A stretch of 57,500 bases of DNA from the NCBI GenBank assembly GCA_963170055.1, contig CAUJGJ010000441.1, positions 600,001-657,500 on the forward strand. Direction: 5' to 3'. The notes under the pieces are model-generated. The model searched no databases. It was not told the origin of the DNA and was given only the letters and a program-made list of their open reading frames with translations. The DNA is from Halisarca cf. caerulea. Taxonomy: Eukaryota; Porifera; Demospongiae; Chondrillida; Halisarcidae. This document shows, piece after piece, positions 36,070-47,213 of the stretch; the first letter of the stretch is position 1; the number at the start of each line of letters is the position of its first letter. The position numbers were made by a program, and so were the translations under genes.

Positions 36070-36428
36070 CTGGAGAAATACAAACAACAATAATATCATT
36101 GCTATGGTATACAGGTCAGTAAAGGCTCCACTTTAAAATTATAATACAACTTAATGCAATATTATTACGATGAAAATACCATGATCATGATACAAAGATA
36201 CATTGATAATGCAGTAATTAGAATCTACCACAATTACAAAGTTCTTAGTAAGAAGAATGTACTGGTGTAACATATGCATGTCTTTTGAGGAGTTCTGCAA
36301 CTTTTGCTTAAAGATCACATCTGAGCGCATGTGACAGTCATTTCTGCCAAATAATGCAATCAAATGCACACATAACATGCATTAGGTGCCCCATGGCCTC
36401 AATACACAGCAAAACGACATTGAACAAA

Positions 36429-36470
36429 GATGCACTCAGGAAATGACTCCTAGCATTTCCTGAGTGCATC
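36429..36470. other. 17-bp perfect palindromic stem with 8-base loop
   Basis: GATGCACTCAGGAAATG, then ACTCCTAG, then its exact inverse. It sits 12 bases before the 10-bp minisatellite. It could be the fold-back remnant of a MITE or a hairpin that promoted repeat expansion; both are inference. Confidence 0.9.
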
Positions 36471-36482
36471 TACCGTTATGAT

Positions 36483-36958
36483 TACACTGGACTATACTGG
36501 ACTACACTGGACTACACTGGACTACACTGGACTACACTGGACTACACTGGACTACACTGGACTACACTGGATTACACTGGACTACACTGGACTACACTGG
36601 ACTACACTGGACTACACTGGATTACACTGGACTACACTGGACTAAACTGCATTACACTGGACTACACTGGACTACACTGGACTACACTGGACTACACTGG
36701 ATTACACTGGACTACACTGGATTACACTAGACTACACTGGACTACACTGGACTACACTGGACTACACTGGTCTAAACTGGATTACACTGGACTACACTGG
36801 ACTACACTGGACAACACTGGACTACACTGGATTACACTGGACTACACTGGATTACACTAGACTACACTGGACTACACTGGATTACACTGGACTACACTGG
36901 ACTACACTGGATTACACTGGACTACACTGGACTACACTGGATTACACTGGACTACACT
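36483..36958. repeat. 10-bp minisatellite
   Basis: About 47 units of ACTACACTGG with ATTACACTGG variants at quasi-regular positions. Confidence 0.97.
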
Positions 36959-37679
36959 GATAATGGAAAATTGCTATGCTTTAACAAACTTCACAATACA
37001 ACAACCACTGAGGGATGTGCAATGTACACAACAGGCTACAACAACCACTGAGGGATGTGCAATGTACACAACAGGCTATTCTACTGTATTGTCCAAAGCT
37101 ATATATACCAAGTATTTCACTGTTTTCAGAACAATTCTGGAGATAGTATAAACTCAACTTGTATACATGAGAGCGTCCAGATAACCCCAATTAGCTTCAT
37201 TTTTCTCTTTGGTGGATATACCAATCAGGGTTCTCCCCAGGATTTATTGAAGCCATAGTGCTCCTACCCCCCCCCCCCCCCCCCCTCCCCCAGTTAACAG
37301 ATAAAGGCTATCGGTTTTGTAGTGTGAGGCTTTTGCAATCCACAATGATTTTAGTCCTCAATGCATACTGCAACCATAGATGCTACAACTCCAACAGTGC
37401 CTAAGGTGACAAATTTATCACCTGTATGGCTTCACTACAAAGGACTAAATTGATTTAACTAGTGTGGCTTCGATGACAGGAAATAATTATAAGGAACTCG
37501 TGGAAATGGAAGGCACAGAGCTTCCAGTTTGAGAAATAGCGGCTATGTGAAGGCATAGCGCTCCACTTTTAAGGGATAGTGGAGTGCTATGCTTGAGTAT
37601 TGCTGGGGAGAACACTGCTAATACCAAGTCAATGACCCCCCCCCCCCCCCCCCTGTATTTCAATGTTGAATATACTCAC

Positions 37680-37767
37680 ATGTTCATCAAACTTGACGGA
37701 CCACTCATGTAGCCCATTGTCCTTCTCACCAGAAACGGTATCAGATTTAGGAACTAAAGCTGGTCCG
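37680..37767 (-). CDS. Exon 7: short linker exon
   Basis: It encodes residues 367-396 (GPALVPKSDTVSGEKDNG, then LHEWSVKFDEH). Phase 2 at the start can only be met by the second of two closely spaced acceptors (TATGCAGTGAG, then CGG); using the first AG would shift the frame into a stop. The donor is GTGAGT in phase 0. The start is therefore forced by phase rather than by acceptor quality. Confidence 0.68.
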
Positions 37768-37893
37768 CTCACTGCATAGAAAAACAAGACATAACCTCCA
37801 TGTGTAGCAAGTACACAAACACAAATACATTTGTTCATGTACATAGGTAGTTCAATCCGAGATACTTAATTATGCAAGGAAGACAATGCCATA

Positions 37894-37896
<3 letters not shown>

Positions 37897-37959
<63 letters not shown>

Positions 37960-37968
37960 TGTGTGTGT
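37897..37968. repeat. (GT)n microsatellite
   Basis: About 70 bases of nearly pure GT in intron 6. Confidence 0.95.
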
Positions 37969-38395
37969 GCATGTATGAGCGTGTGCGCCTCCATGTGTGT
38001 GTGCCTGCATGTGTACACACATAAGTACATAGGTATGTATGTACTAACCTCCACTGAGCAAAGTGATGCAACGTTGTTCAGAAGATTGACTACATTTGGG
38101 AAATAAACTATGTCAAGTACAGAATGCCTTTTGCTATTCACAGCATACAAACATACATAAATGGCATGAAAATTGTCTATTTGGGAAAGGTTATTGCAGC
38201 ATATACTAATTATAATAATCCAGGCTCTCAAAATAGGATCAGTGACGGGCTGACAAAAAGTGGTGGCTGTCATGAGCTGCCATTCACTACTTGTGGATAT
38301 ATGCAACTTTCATGCTAGTTAGCTCACTATTTCTTGGTTAAAAATTGTAATAATACATACATACATATAAAAGATAAGTATCTGAGGGTGAGGGA

Positions 38396-38655
38396 ATACC
38401 TCTCACATAATCACACACAGTACCTCTCACATATCCCACATACAGTACCTCAAACATACAGCACCTCTCACATAATCACACACAGCACCTCTCACATAAC
38501 CCACACACAGTACCTCTGTCACATCCCACATATACAGTACCTCAAACATAACCCACATACAGCACCTCTCATATAACCCACATACAAGTACGTACCTCTC
38601 CCATAACCCACATACAGTACCACAAACATAACCCACATACAGTACCTCTCACATA
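38396..38655. repeat. Irregular ~25-bp minisatellite
   Basis: Repeated ACCTCTCACATAACCCACAT and ACAGTACCTC blocks of about 23-27 bases. A related unit (CAGTACCTCATATATAACCC) reappears at 40453, so the array was split by the insertions at 38656-40452. Confidence 0.85.
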
Positions 38656-39989
38656 CAGTGCCAGTCAAAAGAAACGGAACGATTGTCACGTGCGTAAAAA
38701 TGGCGCCGAGAAGAGACCTGAAAAAGTTGCCCATAAATACTTTACTGGGGAATTTTGCGACAGTTTAGCTTTCGTTTATGATAGACTGGTTTCCTTGACA
38801 GAGAATCTGCAACTTTTAGGCCTTCAAAACTTGACTGCCATGCCTTTACGGAGCAAATTAAAACGTTCTACGATTTTGACGTTATGAGAACTAAACTGAA
38901 GCTACGGAAATATTGCTGATAAAGTGCGTTGCTCCATGCATACGCCTAAGATATTATTTCAACGTTAGGGCATGGCTGCAAAGATTGCAATTGAGATAAA
39001 ACTTCCAATCGTTGAGGCTGATTTTGCCCACAAAAGGCTGCTTTGTAGAGACTAATAGTTTAGCAAAGCTCTTTACGAGTGCACCAGAAATTAGCTCCGA
39101 ATTGAAGAAATTCATAGGCAAGAAGGTGACTGTGTCAAATGTGAGACGCTTTCCAAATGAATCAGGCCCGTACCAACGAGTAGCACGGCAAATGTCCCCA
39201 TTTAGTTCTGGACATCGACGGGAGGTCCTCCAGTTCCCCAAGCGTATCGAAGTTGGACCACAGAAATCGCCATTAAATGTAAATTTCGAAGACGAATGAA
39301 GGATAGAACTAATGTAAAATACCTTTAGAACCCATGCAAAGTGAATGAAGTAGGAAGAATATCTGTGGGACTGCATTATTTCCACTGTAAAGCACAGCGG
39401 TGGTTCGGACATGTATGCGATCGAAAATCGACAAGTAGAGTAGGAGGTTGGTAAGAATAGCACCCAGCGACGACTCTGAACTATGCTAGGGTAATTTTAA
39501 ATAGTATAGTAGCCAATACTTACCCAGAATCCACATAGATTTAGGAAAACAAGCGCTGTTAGTCACCACATGTCGTACTAATCTAGACGGAAATTCTGCG
39601 CTCAAAATTCAGGCTCTAGATTCGACGGTGCAATCTCCATATCTTCATCCAATGGAACACTAGTGTAGCCCTATTAGTCATCTTCTCTAGTAGCAAATTT
39701 GAAAGAGTTAAGAAGAGTTTTGTCGGAGAAGATCCTGTGTCTGTAACACCATGTCGACCGCGATCACAAACCAATTCTTGAAAGTTATTTCTAATCGTTT
39801 GCAAATTTTAAAAGAGAAAGAAGGCGAACACACAATTACTAATAGCTTAAAACTTATGTTGACAAGTTTAAGATACTAAATGGGCTAATAAATACTCCCC
39901 GGGGCGATTTCTAATTACTTTTTTCGAAGGGGTACAATCCGCCATTTTTGTGCACGTGACAGTCGTTCCGTTACTTTTGACTGGCACTG
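38656..39989. mobile_element. Tc1/mariner-like DNA element with ~50-bp terminal inverted repeats
   Basis: Left CAGTGCCAGTCAAAAGAAAC... and the reverse of the right end CAGTGCCAGTCAAAAGTAAC... agree over about 50 bases with few mismatches. TA flanks both sides, as expected for Tc1/mariner target duplication, and 1,334 bp is the usual family length. I could not recognise a DDE transposase in any frame, so the copy is decayed or non-autonomous. Confidence 0.8.
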
Positions 39990-39999
39990 TATTACAAGC

Positions 40000-40456
40000 A
40001 TACGGTAGGGGGCACAAAAAACTTTACGTTTTGTAATTACACTACGGAACAATACCCTTTTAACAACGGTAAAAGTACGGACTGATTACGGATAAGAAAA
40101 TAAAACTACAGGTAAGCGTATTCTCTAACTACTAAGTGAAGGACAGACCAACCGAGAATTGAAGTTTGGGCGTTCTAGTGACCAGAACAGATGTTTAACT
40201 TTGTCGAAGAATTTAATCATACGCATAAGAGGACACTCAGCGGATCGAAATTCACTACATATTATCGAACTAAACTAGAATCAAATTACTGATTGAAAGG
40301 GGCCAAAGAAAAGTTTGTTAGTACGGCCAAATAGTGCTCTACGATTTGTTCCTTCAAACAGGATTCGTATTTACATTACGAAACTCCACAAACACATTAC
40401 GCAACGACGTAATAACATTATGAAACGTCAAGGTTTTTGAGACCCTTATGGTACAG
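40000..40456. mobile_element. Degenerate inverted-repeat element
   Basis: Left ATACGGTAGGGGGCACAAAA + AACTTTACGTTTTG resembles the reverse of the right end GTACCATAAGGGTCTCAAAA + ACCTTGACGTTTC. It directly follows the Tc1/mariner-like element. Confidence 0.45.
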
Positions 40457-40566
40457 TACCTCATATATAACCCACTTGCAGCAAAATGAAAAATCCAGTC
40501 TCAAAATCACAATTTGTTGGAAAAACTCACATGAGAACCCATACGACCACAATGTCATGTAATCTC

Positions 40567-40567
40567 A

Positions 40568-40630
<63 letters not shown>
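40567..40630. repeat. (CA)n microsatellite
   Basis: About 63 bases of pure CA, 21 bases from exon 6. Confidence 0.97.
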
Positions 40631-40631
<1 letters not shown>

Positions 40632-40650
40632 AATGCGGAGCATTACTTAC

Positions 40651-40809
40651 TAGTAGTTATCAAAGGCTTGATAGCAGAAGATCTGAGGTCCTGTCTGTGA
40701 GGTTGAGGGTGTCCATGTCACATCAATGTACCATTGATTTGTGCCCGAGATTCTGGTAAGTCCGCTCTTTGTGAATCCAAGTGGAGACACAGTTTGGATA
40801 TTTGAGATT
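40651..40809 (-). CDS. Exon 6: beta-sandwich-like segment
   Basis: Acceptor CCTGCAG, phase 2 to phase 2, donor GTAAGT. It encodes residues 314-367, including ISNIQTVSPLGFTKSG and WYIDVTWTPSTSQTGPQIFC, ending YQAFDNY. The W.P...Q.G...FCY.A.D pattern is an extracellular beta-repeat signature continuing the N-terminal module. The intron upstream (4.7 kb) is full of inverted-repeat elements. Confidence 0.8.
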
Positions 40810-41446
40810 CTGCAGGAAAATGGATTAAGTTGATACAATAATATTAGAGATAATGAAAGGGATATCAACAGACACCAGTTGTCTGAATGGATCTAGTGAA
40901 CAATAAGACGTCACTCCTGGTACACGTGAACTGTGGTGGACCTCATCTCTGGTACGGCTGCATTGGGTGAGGAGGGGGTATTCGTTCCCCTACATAATCT
41001 TTTGTCCGATGGCTCATCATTTTCCCCTATGGACCCCTGGTTTACAAATGGTTAGCCCCCCTGGTTCACAAGTGATTAATTCAACTCCCATTACCCCCCC
41101 CCCCCCCCCCCACACACACACCCAAAATATCTCCAAATCAGCACTACCTGGTCCATGTCACCCTGGCATGTTACCTAATGACTGCTAATTAGCTGCCTAC
41201 AGTGCAATAGACTACAGAGTAGTTTGTATCTACAAAGGTGTAGCGCATAATGACTTCATTGAAGCAGATATAATATGAGTGGCAACCATTTCAGAAGAAT
41301 ACACATCTACGGGAAATGGTAGCCCTTATTCACAAAAGTGGCTCATCAGCAATCTTGTACTCAAAGAATACAAAAAGTCGCCCATTTTCCGTAACAAATC
41401 TAACACGTATATACAACATGAATGGCGACCAAAGAGCCAGTTACTG

Positions 41447-42002
41447 TACCGTAAATCTTTTAGAAATTCATTGCTGAGGAATTTGCAGAATTTTTGCCAT
41501 TTGTCTAGATAAGAAGTATCAAGAAGTTTCCAAGCAAACTGATAAAAACTTGGAAGATTCGCCAAAAACTTAGAAGACGATTTAAAAATCAAACGCAAAC
41601 ATAGAGAATAATGACAAACTATGAAAGAAACCTACTTTTGCACCGATGTGAAAATGGCTGCTGGTTTTGAAGCTAAATATCGCTCTGCTGTTCATGGTCA
41701 CCACATTTGCAGAGATATCTGGACATCCACTATTGGTGATTCAGAAGTGCTGATGTGCAAGCTTAAAGAGGAAAATGAGCGTGATCGCTTCGCAGTAGGG
41801 TGACGGTATACAGTAAAGAAGACATTTTAGTTTACAAAATGGGCATGCTCTTATATTTCGTCATAATTATCTGATGGGCTGACAAAACCATAGAAGAGAA
41901 GACGAAATATTAGAATTCGGGCTGTTCATCCTTTTAGAAGACAACCAGCCACATTTTTGGGGTGACGAAACCTTAGAACAAAATTTTAGAAGATATACGG
42001 TA
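41447..42002. mobile_element. MITE/DNA element with TACCGTA termini carrying a HIRAN-like fragment
   Basis: Left TACCGTAAATCTTTTAGAAA and reverse of right end TACCGTATATCTTCTAAAAT agree at about 17 of 20 bases; TA bounds both ends. The middle holds the coding fragment at 41621-41803. Confidence 0.7.
41621..41803 (+). pseudogene. HIRAN-like domain fragment inside a DNA element
   Basis: A 60-codon frame with YRSAVHGHHICRDIWTSTIG, then CKLKEENERDRFAVG, then a stop. From memory, (Y)S.V.GHH.Y.DIW.P.IGE.L.C..E..N..D.FAV.V is the core of a HIRAN-type domain found in many repeated cnidarian and sponge genes. The frame stops where the next strand should continue, so this is a remnant captured or left by the surrounding element. 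Confidence 0.5.
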
Positions 42003-42841
42003 TTCTCCATATAATCAACAGCATACGGAGAACATAGCAAAATATCATATTAATATATCACATGATAACGCTTCTTACTTGTAAGGAGGTGCGAAACATT
42101 GCACTAAAATTTAGCACTTTTCGGCATTAGTGCCTCGGATCGGTGGTGCTCTTGTGCAGCAACATAGTGCAACCACTTGTGCTGTCAGTGGTCGAATGTT
42201 GATTGTTGACACTTAAGTTTTGATGCCTAGATTTTACTGGCAAAAGATAGTTCATTACGGTTGATCAAATGATAACGCTGTCCAAACCACGGTGTGACCT
42301 ACACAGTGGTTCAATTTATACTCCGTAAAAGATGGTAACTTATGATTGGCAGACCATTCCATCACATTGGTAGCAATATCCGCTAAGCTTTGTACTGCCA
42401 AAGGCAGATTCTACAATTGTACACGGTCAAACTACAATTGAATTGAGAAACTGATTAAACAAAGCCGTTTCTCTTTGTTGGGCATGGACACTGGGGCATT
42501 ATAACGCTTTTGAGAACTTGGGGATTTGGGGTGTGTAAATAATGGAATTTATCACGTTTTATGAGGGCATAAGGAACAATTAATCGAATAGTGTCACAAA
42601 CATCATTTGCCATTGCACAACCCAAAGCGGAGTCCTCAGGAGAAGCAGCTAATATTGTCGCGGACTGAGTAACTTTCTTGATAAAGTCTACCATTTACAA
42701 AGTACAAAGGTGTAACTACAAGAATATGATTTACAAAGCAATACTTGTAGCTATGGTACCTTTTTGGCAACATTTATCTATGTTTAGGCTGAGTAAGTAG
42801 ACAATAATACATCTGTAAGCTTTCTTCAATTCCTATCTATA

Positions 42842-43410
42842 CACCGTACTGTCCGAAATTTTCGTGGGACATTATTTTTGCGAATTTCGCGAATGGCTTG
42901 GGATTCGCAAAATATTATCCGCTAATATTCCTTAACTGCTGCAAAATGGCGGCCGTAACTGTTTACATATTGGACGCTTCAGAAATAATAGATCCTAGTT
43001 ATCAGGCCTGTGCTTTGTTGTATAAATTTGGACACCCGATCATCCTCAGTAAAGATGTTTAAGTTCTTTCAAGTTAGCTTACACGAAAGCCAGGGCGCAC
43101 TGTCCAACTATCTAGCTCAGAAACGCTTATTTGAGCTGCTTAGGAGTGGATCAACGAGCTGATGGACATGATTCAAGCCTATAAACTTCAGAATCAGCCT
43201 TCAAAATAGCACCAAGCTTCGTCGAATAAGGTATGCTGCACGCGTTATTCACGTTCTTCACCTATATGCGTGAACAAGATGACACCATATTTTTTAACCT
43301 GGCTTGCTAGACTAATAGCCTCCATGGATTCGCGAAATAAAAACGCGAACAGTCGACTTTCAAGCGATTCGCGAAATTTACATCCCGCGAAAATTTCGGA
43401 CAGTAGGGTA
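42842..43410. mobile_element. MITE with ~30-bp terminal inverted repeats
   Basis: Left TACTGTCCGAAATTTTCGTG + GGA and reverse of right TACTGTCCGAAATTTTCGCG + GGA; similarity continues into GCGAATTTCGCGAA on both sides. Length is about 570 bp, with no intact frame. Confidence 0.82.
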
Positions 43411-43617
43411 GAAACACAATTATAGATCTATCGAAGTCAAAAAATGCAAGCAAAATCAAAATCTTACGATCGAAATATCTTCATTGACGTGAAGTATGAG
43501 ACACAAGAAGAGAAACAAGTGTGCAAGAGGTAGGTACAGACATTATGCTTTTGCAATTCTTTGATGACGTCACGATAAAATGAACGTTATGCGCCTTTGT
43601 GACAAAAATCGCATTTT

Positions 43618-43903
43618 CCGGACATGTAGATGACATTACTCTAAAATAAAGAAGATGTTAGATGATTCCTAATAACTTTGTGCACATATATTGCCTGAGA
43701 GGGAAAAACATAGCTAGGTACATTTGAGATAGAGCTATTTGAATAATAATTATCACTATATTGTAGACGGAAAAGTACGTTTTTCGGTATAACTGTTTCA
43801 ATTGGAGTTATATTTTCTCTGCTCAGCAAACATATGTTAAGCAAACTCCACTCTTTCATTTCAGGTCAATTTCGTCTCTGTTGAAGACCGCCTACATGTC
43901 CGG
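43618..43903. mobile_element. Possible small MITE
   Basis: TCCGGACATGTAG at 43618-43630 is exactly inverted as CTACATGTCCGGA at 43891-43903. 286 bp, no coding content. Confidence 0.45.
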
Positions 43904-44631
43904 ATTCCAAGGTTTATTGCAAGAAGAGCAACTTGTTTTGAATTGTCTTTACTTCTCTGCGTCTAACTTCTGGTTTTATTATGTAGCTTAGTATTTCGAT
44001 AGATCTCATTACAGCATAAACCTGTCGTGAAAGTAGACATATATTGTTATTGTGAGTTTAAAATACGATGTATTTGTTGCGCCTTGTAAGTGGCAGCCAT
44101 TTTGTTTATTGTCAAAAGCATTATAATAAGCCTGTGGATGTCTCGCCTTTCAAACTCCTTTTCCATTCGATTCACTTCTTTAGGCAGCAAGTCACTCTGG
44201 TCTCAGAGGATGCCTACGCCATATATATTTTGGTTCTCCTGGACCAGCGACAGTACACATGATCAGTAGTTTTCTGGTAGAATTCTTGGTAAAAGCTATA
44301 ATGTTTGTCCATTTCTAGGATTCCCATTAGCCAAATGGTTACTGGGTATACGCACCTCCCGCACCAATTCATGGGAAAACATTATAAGCTAAGTTAGTTA
44401 AGCCATAATAATTTGTGGTGTCTGTCATTCATCATACTCCCTTCAAACCAATCTGATGGTTATAAGATTGCTTTATCATCACAATACTATGAATTTACAA
44501 TCATAATACAATGAAAATTGATTACAATTACCATACAAACATTTCAAACATATTTATGACATGTACTGTACCCAATCAAATGCTAGTATTGTGTTTTGGG
44601 CATTTCAGAATGCAGGCTTAGTACATTACTG

Positions 44632-45342
44632 TCATTCAGTAGGAGGCAAAAGTTTGGTCACGTTGGGTTTCAAAAAAACGAATACAAAGCGGTGCAGCGT
44701 TTTGTTCCGTCTTTCTCTTCATAGTGCGCTGCTTCAGTTTTACTGTATTATTTGTGAAGGAATCCCACGTACATATCAGCGATAGCTGATCAACATTGGG
44801 CATTAAAGTGAGAACGTATTTTGGATAAGCGAGCTTCAAGGATTAAGTTCGGCGAGTGCAACAAAAGTAGGTCCTTGTTCTTTCATTTGTGTGAGCTCCA
44901 ACAATCAGGCATCATCTTCGGAAAGAGAGAATCAGCATATCAAGGGAGTGCATATTTACAGGGATAATCTCACAGGTAAAATCCTTAGAAAGCGAGTGTC
45001 ATCGTTGCAGGTTATATACCAGGTTAGTATAGTGAACGAATTCACGGAAGATGACGAAACCACCGCTAACCAGGTCCACCGAAAGCTCAAAGATAAAAGT
45101 GTCAGCCTGTCACTCAGAATAATACTCTGTTATAGAAAAGCTAAGGTGTAATTACTGAGGGAGAAAACACTCTACTCGACACCTTACGTTTTGTCCCGCC
45201 ATCTTAGCGTTTTTACTGTTTTTTTGTTTATTTCCGTTTCCTTCTATTCCGTTATATTTCTGTACATTCTTGCGTAAAAACAAAAACAATTTACTGTTTT
45301 GTAAAACAAAACGCGACCAAACTTTTGCTTCCTACCGTAAAT
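44632..45342. mobile_element. Element H: DNA element with ~35-bp terminal inverted repeats
   Basis: Left AGTAGGAGGCAAAAGTTTGG + TCACGTT and reverse of right GGTAGGAAGCAAAAGTTTGG + TCGCGTT are nearly identical. It contains the frame at 44891-45151. Confidence 0.75.
44891..45151 (+). pseudogene. Short frame in element H, possibly HIRAN-related
   Basis: An 86-codon frame starting at GTG. It contains SSERENQHIKGVHIYRDNLT and GKILRKRV. The KGVHIYRD core resembles the (R/K)GYH.Y.D start of HIRAN-like domains, but the part after it does not. Weak assignment; probably a decayed element-encoded protein. Confidence 0.3.
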
Positions 45343-45464
45343 TGGGATATTTTGTTGAAAAATATTCACTGTTGTAACTGATAAACATCAATATCACCCA
45401 ACTCCATTATGTACTATGTGCATGCACAGTACACAGAGTATACATATACACACTATAAACTCAC

Positions 45465-45754
45465 GTTGAAGAGCAGCTCCCTGGGTTAGTACAAGGGAAG
45501 GTTTGAGCTGTTATTCTCTGAGTAAACTGTGTCCCACTGTCCACGCCCACACATGCATCATCAGCCAATGTGTCCACAAATATGGGCACAGGACAGGAGC
45601 ATACAGTGCCTACAAATGTGTAGACCAGGAACTGGAGGGGTACACTGCTCAGCGGGGTGGTGGAAGAGGCAGTTGCAAAGTCCTCGATCTGTAAGGCTAC
45701 TGCATACCATCTACTGCTGGGTGCTCCACCATTGTAGGTCAGTGTACAGGCATT
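45465..45754 (-). CDS. Exon 5: N-terminal extracellular module, part 5
   Basis: Acceptor CTGCAG, phase 0 to phase 2, donor GTGAGT. It encodes residues 218-314, starting NACTLTYNGG, with WYAVALQIEDF and PLSSVPLQFLVY, then a Cys-containing linker (CSCPVPIFVDTLADDACVGV) leading to a Ser/Thr/Cys-rich end. The ALQIEDF..PLSSVPLQFLV string is the most recognisable part of the module. An earlier acceptor would also keep an open frame, but the CAG at 45755-45757 gives the in-phase join LDG + NAC. Confidence 0.82.
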
Positions 45755-46721
45755 CTGCAGTGACACACACAAGATACGGTCATACCTATACCAAACAGCA
45801 AACATGGTACAAACATGCATAACCTGTAGGGACAAGTGGTGTGGATCTATTACTTTTCCTAAAGGTACTACAGTAACTGATATAATATGTTAGAGGCTGC
45901 CACAGAATACTTATTTAACTGCAAGAATGTGCTAGAAACTGGTACCAAATGGAGCCAAAGGATAGGGCTAGATATCGATAGAGGATTTTCCTACCATGAA
46001 ACAGCCATAAACATAGGTGTAGCCCGTCTATAGAAATTAGACTCATGAATCTGCAACAATATCCTGCTTATCTGGTGTACACAAGATAATATATCTACGT
46101 ATGTCTCTTGACAGACTGCCAGCCTGACCACCACACATCCCAGTGTTTTATTTTCTTTTCATGAAAAGTACTGCAAACCCTACCGAGAAACCTAAGCATC
46201 CAATGAGTGTACACAACTATGTACAACCAACCAGGAAATAAAATGGCCACTGAAATATGGAGTACTCAAAAACACATAATTCCTTTGCAATGTGCCTGCA
46301 TTGAAGGAGGGTGCTTTTTGTTGATTAACTAATTCCCTTTTGTCAATTAACAGACTAAACCACAAAGATCTGTATTTCCCAACACTGCCATAGCATAGGC
46401 CAATACTGATCACACTGCAACTTTTTAAGGCACACAAACTCGCAAGATCCTTTGATGCTACAACACATCAGTTTAGAAGGTATTATACACAAGAAGTAGG
46501 TTGAACAGTCAGGCAATACATAAGGAATTTAAAACTGACTTCCCGGACATGGACATGGAGTGTGGTGCTGCACCACACTCCTTGCTTCAGCTACATCACT
46601 GGACATTAATTGTGGCAAACAGCTGTAGTTTGACACTATAACTCTGGCATGTACATTGTGTGTACTGTGCACTCCATCATACTAGAGCATAGAGGCGAGA
46701 GATTCACCACATCAGACTCAC
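45755..46721 (-). other. Intron 4: no additional feature recognised
   Basis: About 970 bp of unique-looking sequence between exons 4 and 5. Confidence 0.6.
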
Positions 46722-46825
46722 CCCATCCAGAGTGCCGTAGCTGAAAGTGCTGCACACTCCACCACACTCTCCTTCACTGGAGGTGGCCCATCTACATCTG
46801 ATGATATCACCATCTGCATCTTGAA
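46722..46825 (-). CDS. Exon 4: N-terminal extracellular module, part 4
   Basis: Acceptor CTGCAG, phase 1 to phase 0, donor GTGAGT. It encodes residues 183-217, with VQDADGDIIRCRWATS and ECGGVCSTF. Acidic D.DGD followed by RCRW is the conserved core of the module and could be a metal site, which is an inference. Confidence 0.85.
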
Positions 46826-46916
46826 CTGCAGTGGGAGGTTATGGGAAGCAAGATTTCAAAGTGTGTATGTGTGTTTGGGGGGGGGGGGGGGTCAAATGCA
46901 TGCATTTTCAATTTAC

Positions 46917-47092
46917 CTGGTATGCTAATGGTGCGTGCCTGGTTGTACACAAATCTGATGATGGGCTGTGTGGCAGACACTGGTGAGGTGTTGACTGTAC
47001 CAGTGTCAGACCTGACAGACAAGTCTCCCTTTACCCTCACTTCCCAGTACCCACCACCAGAGGCAAGACGAATCCAGCAACAGCTAGCAAAC
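46917..47092 (-). CDS. Exon 3: N-terminal extracellular module, part 3
   Basis: Starts with one base completing a codon (phase 2) after acceptor TTACACAG and ends in phase 1 before GTAAAT. It encodes residues 124-183. Motifs are FASCCWIRLASGGGYWEVR and RSDTGTVNTSPVSA, ending in RTISIP. The CCWI pair and the RSDTG..N.SPV string are typical of this module. The following intron is only 91 bp and carries a poly-C tract serving as polypyrimidine stretch on the transcribed strand. Confidence 0.85.
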
Positions 47093-47213
47093 CTGTGTAA
47101 GTGGTCAGAAAACAGAAGAGATCCAGTGCATGTTGTATGCAGAAAGCAACTTAGTCCAATGCAATGACATTAACAGGCTATCTGTATATACTCAAAAAAC
47201 TTCCATGCAGACA

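Noticed and set aside
38954..39463. 169-codon minus-strand frame as transposase of the Tc1/mariner-like element
   Set aside because: No helix-turn-helix or D..D(34)D/E spacing is visible; it is probably a chance antisense frame.
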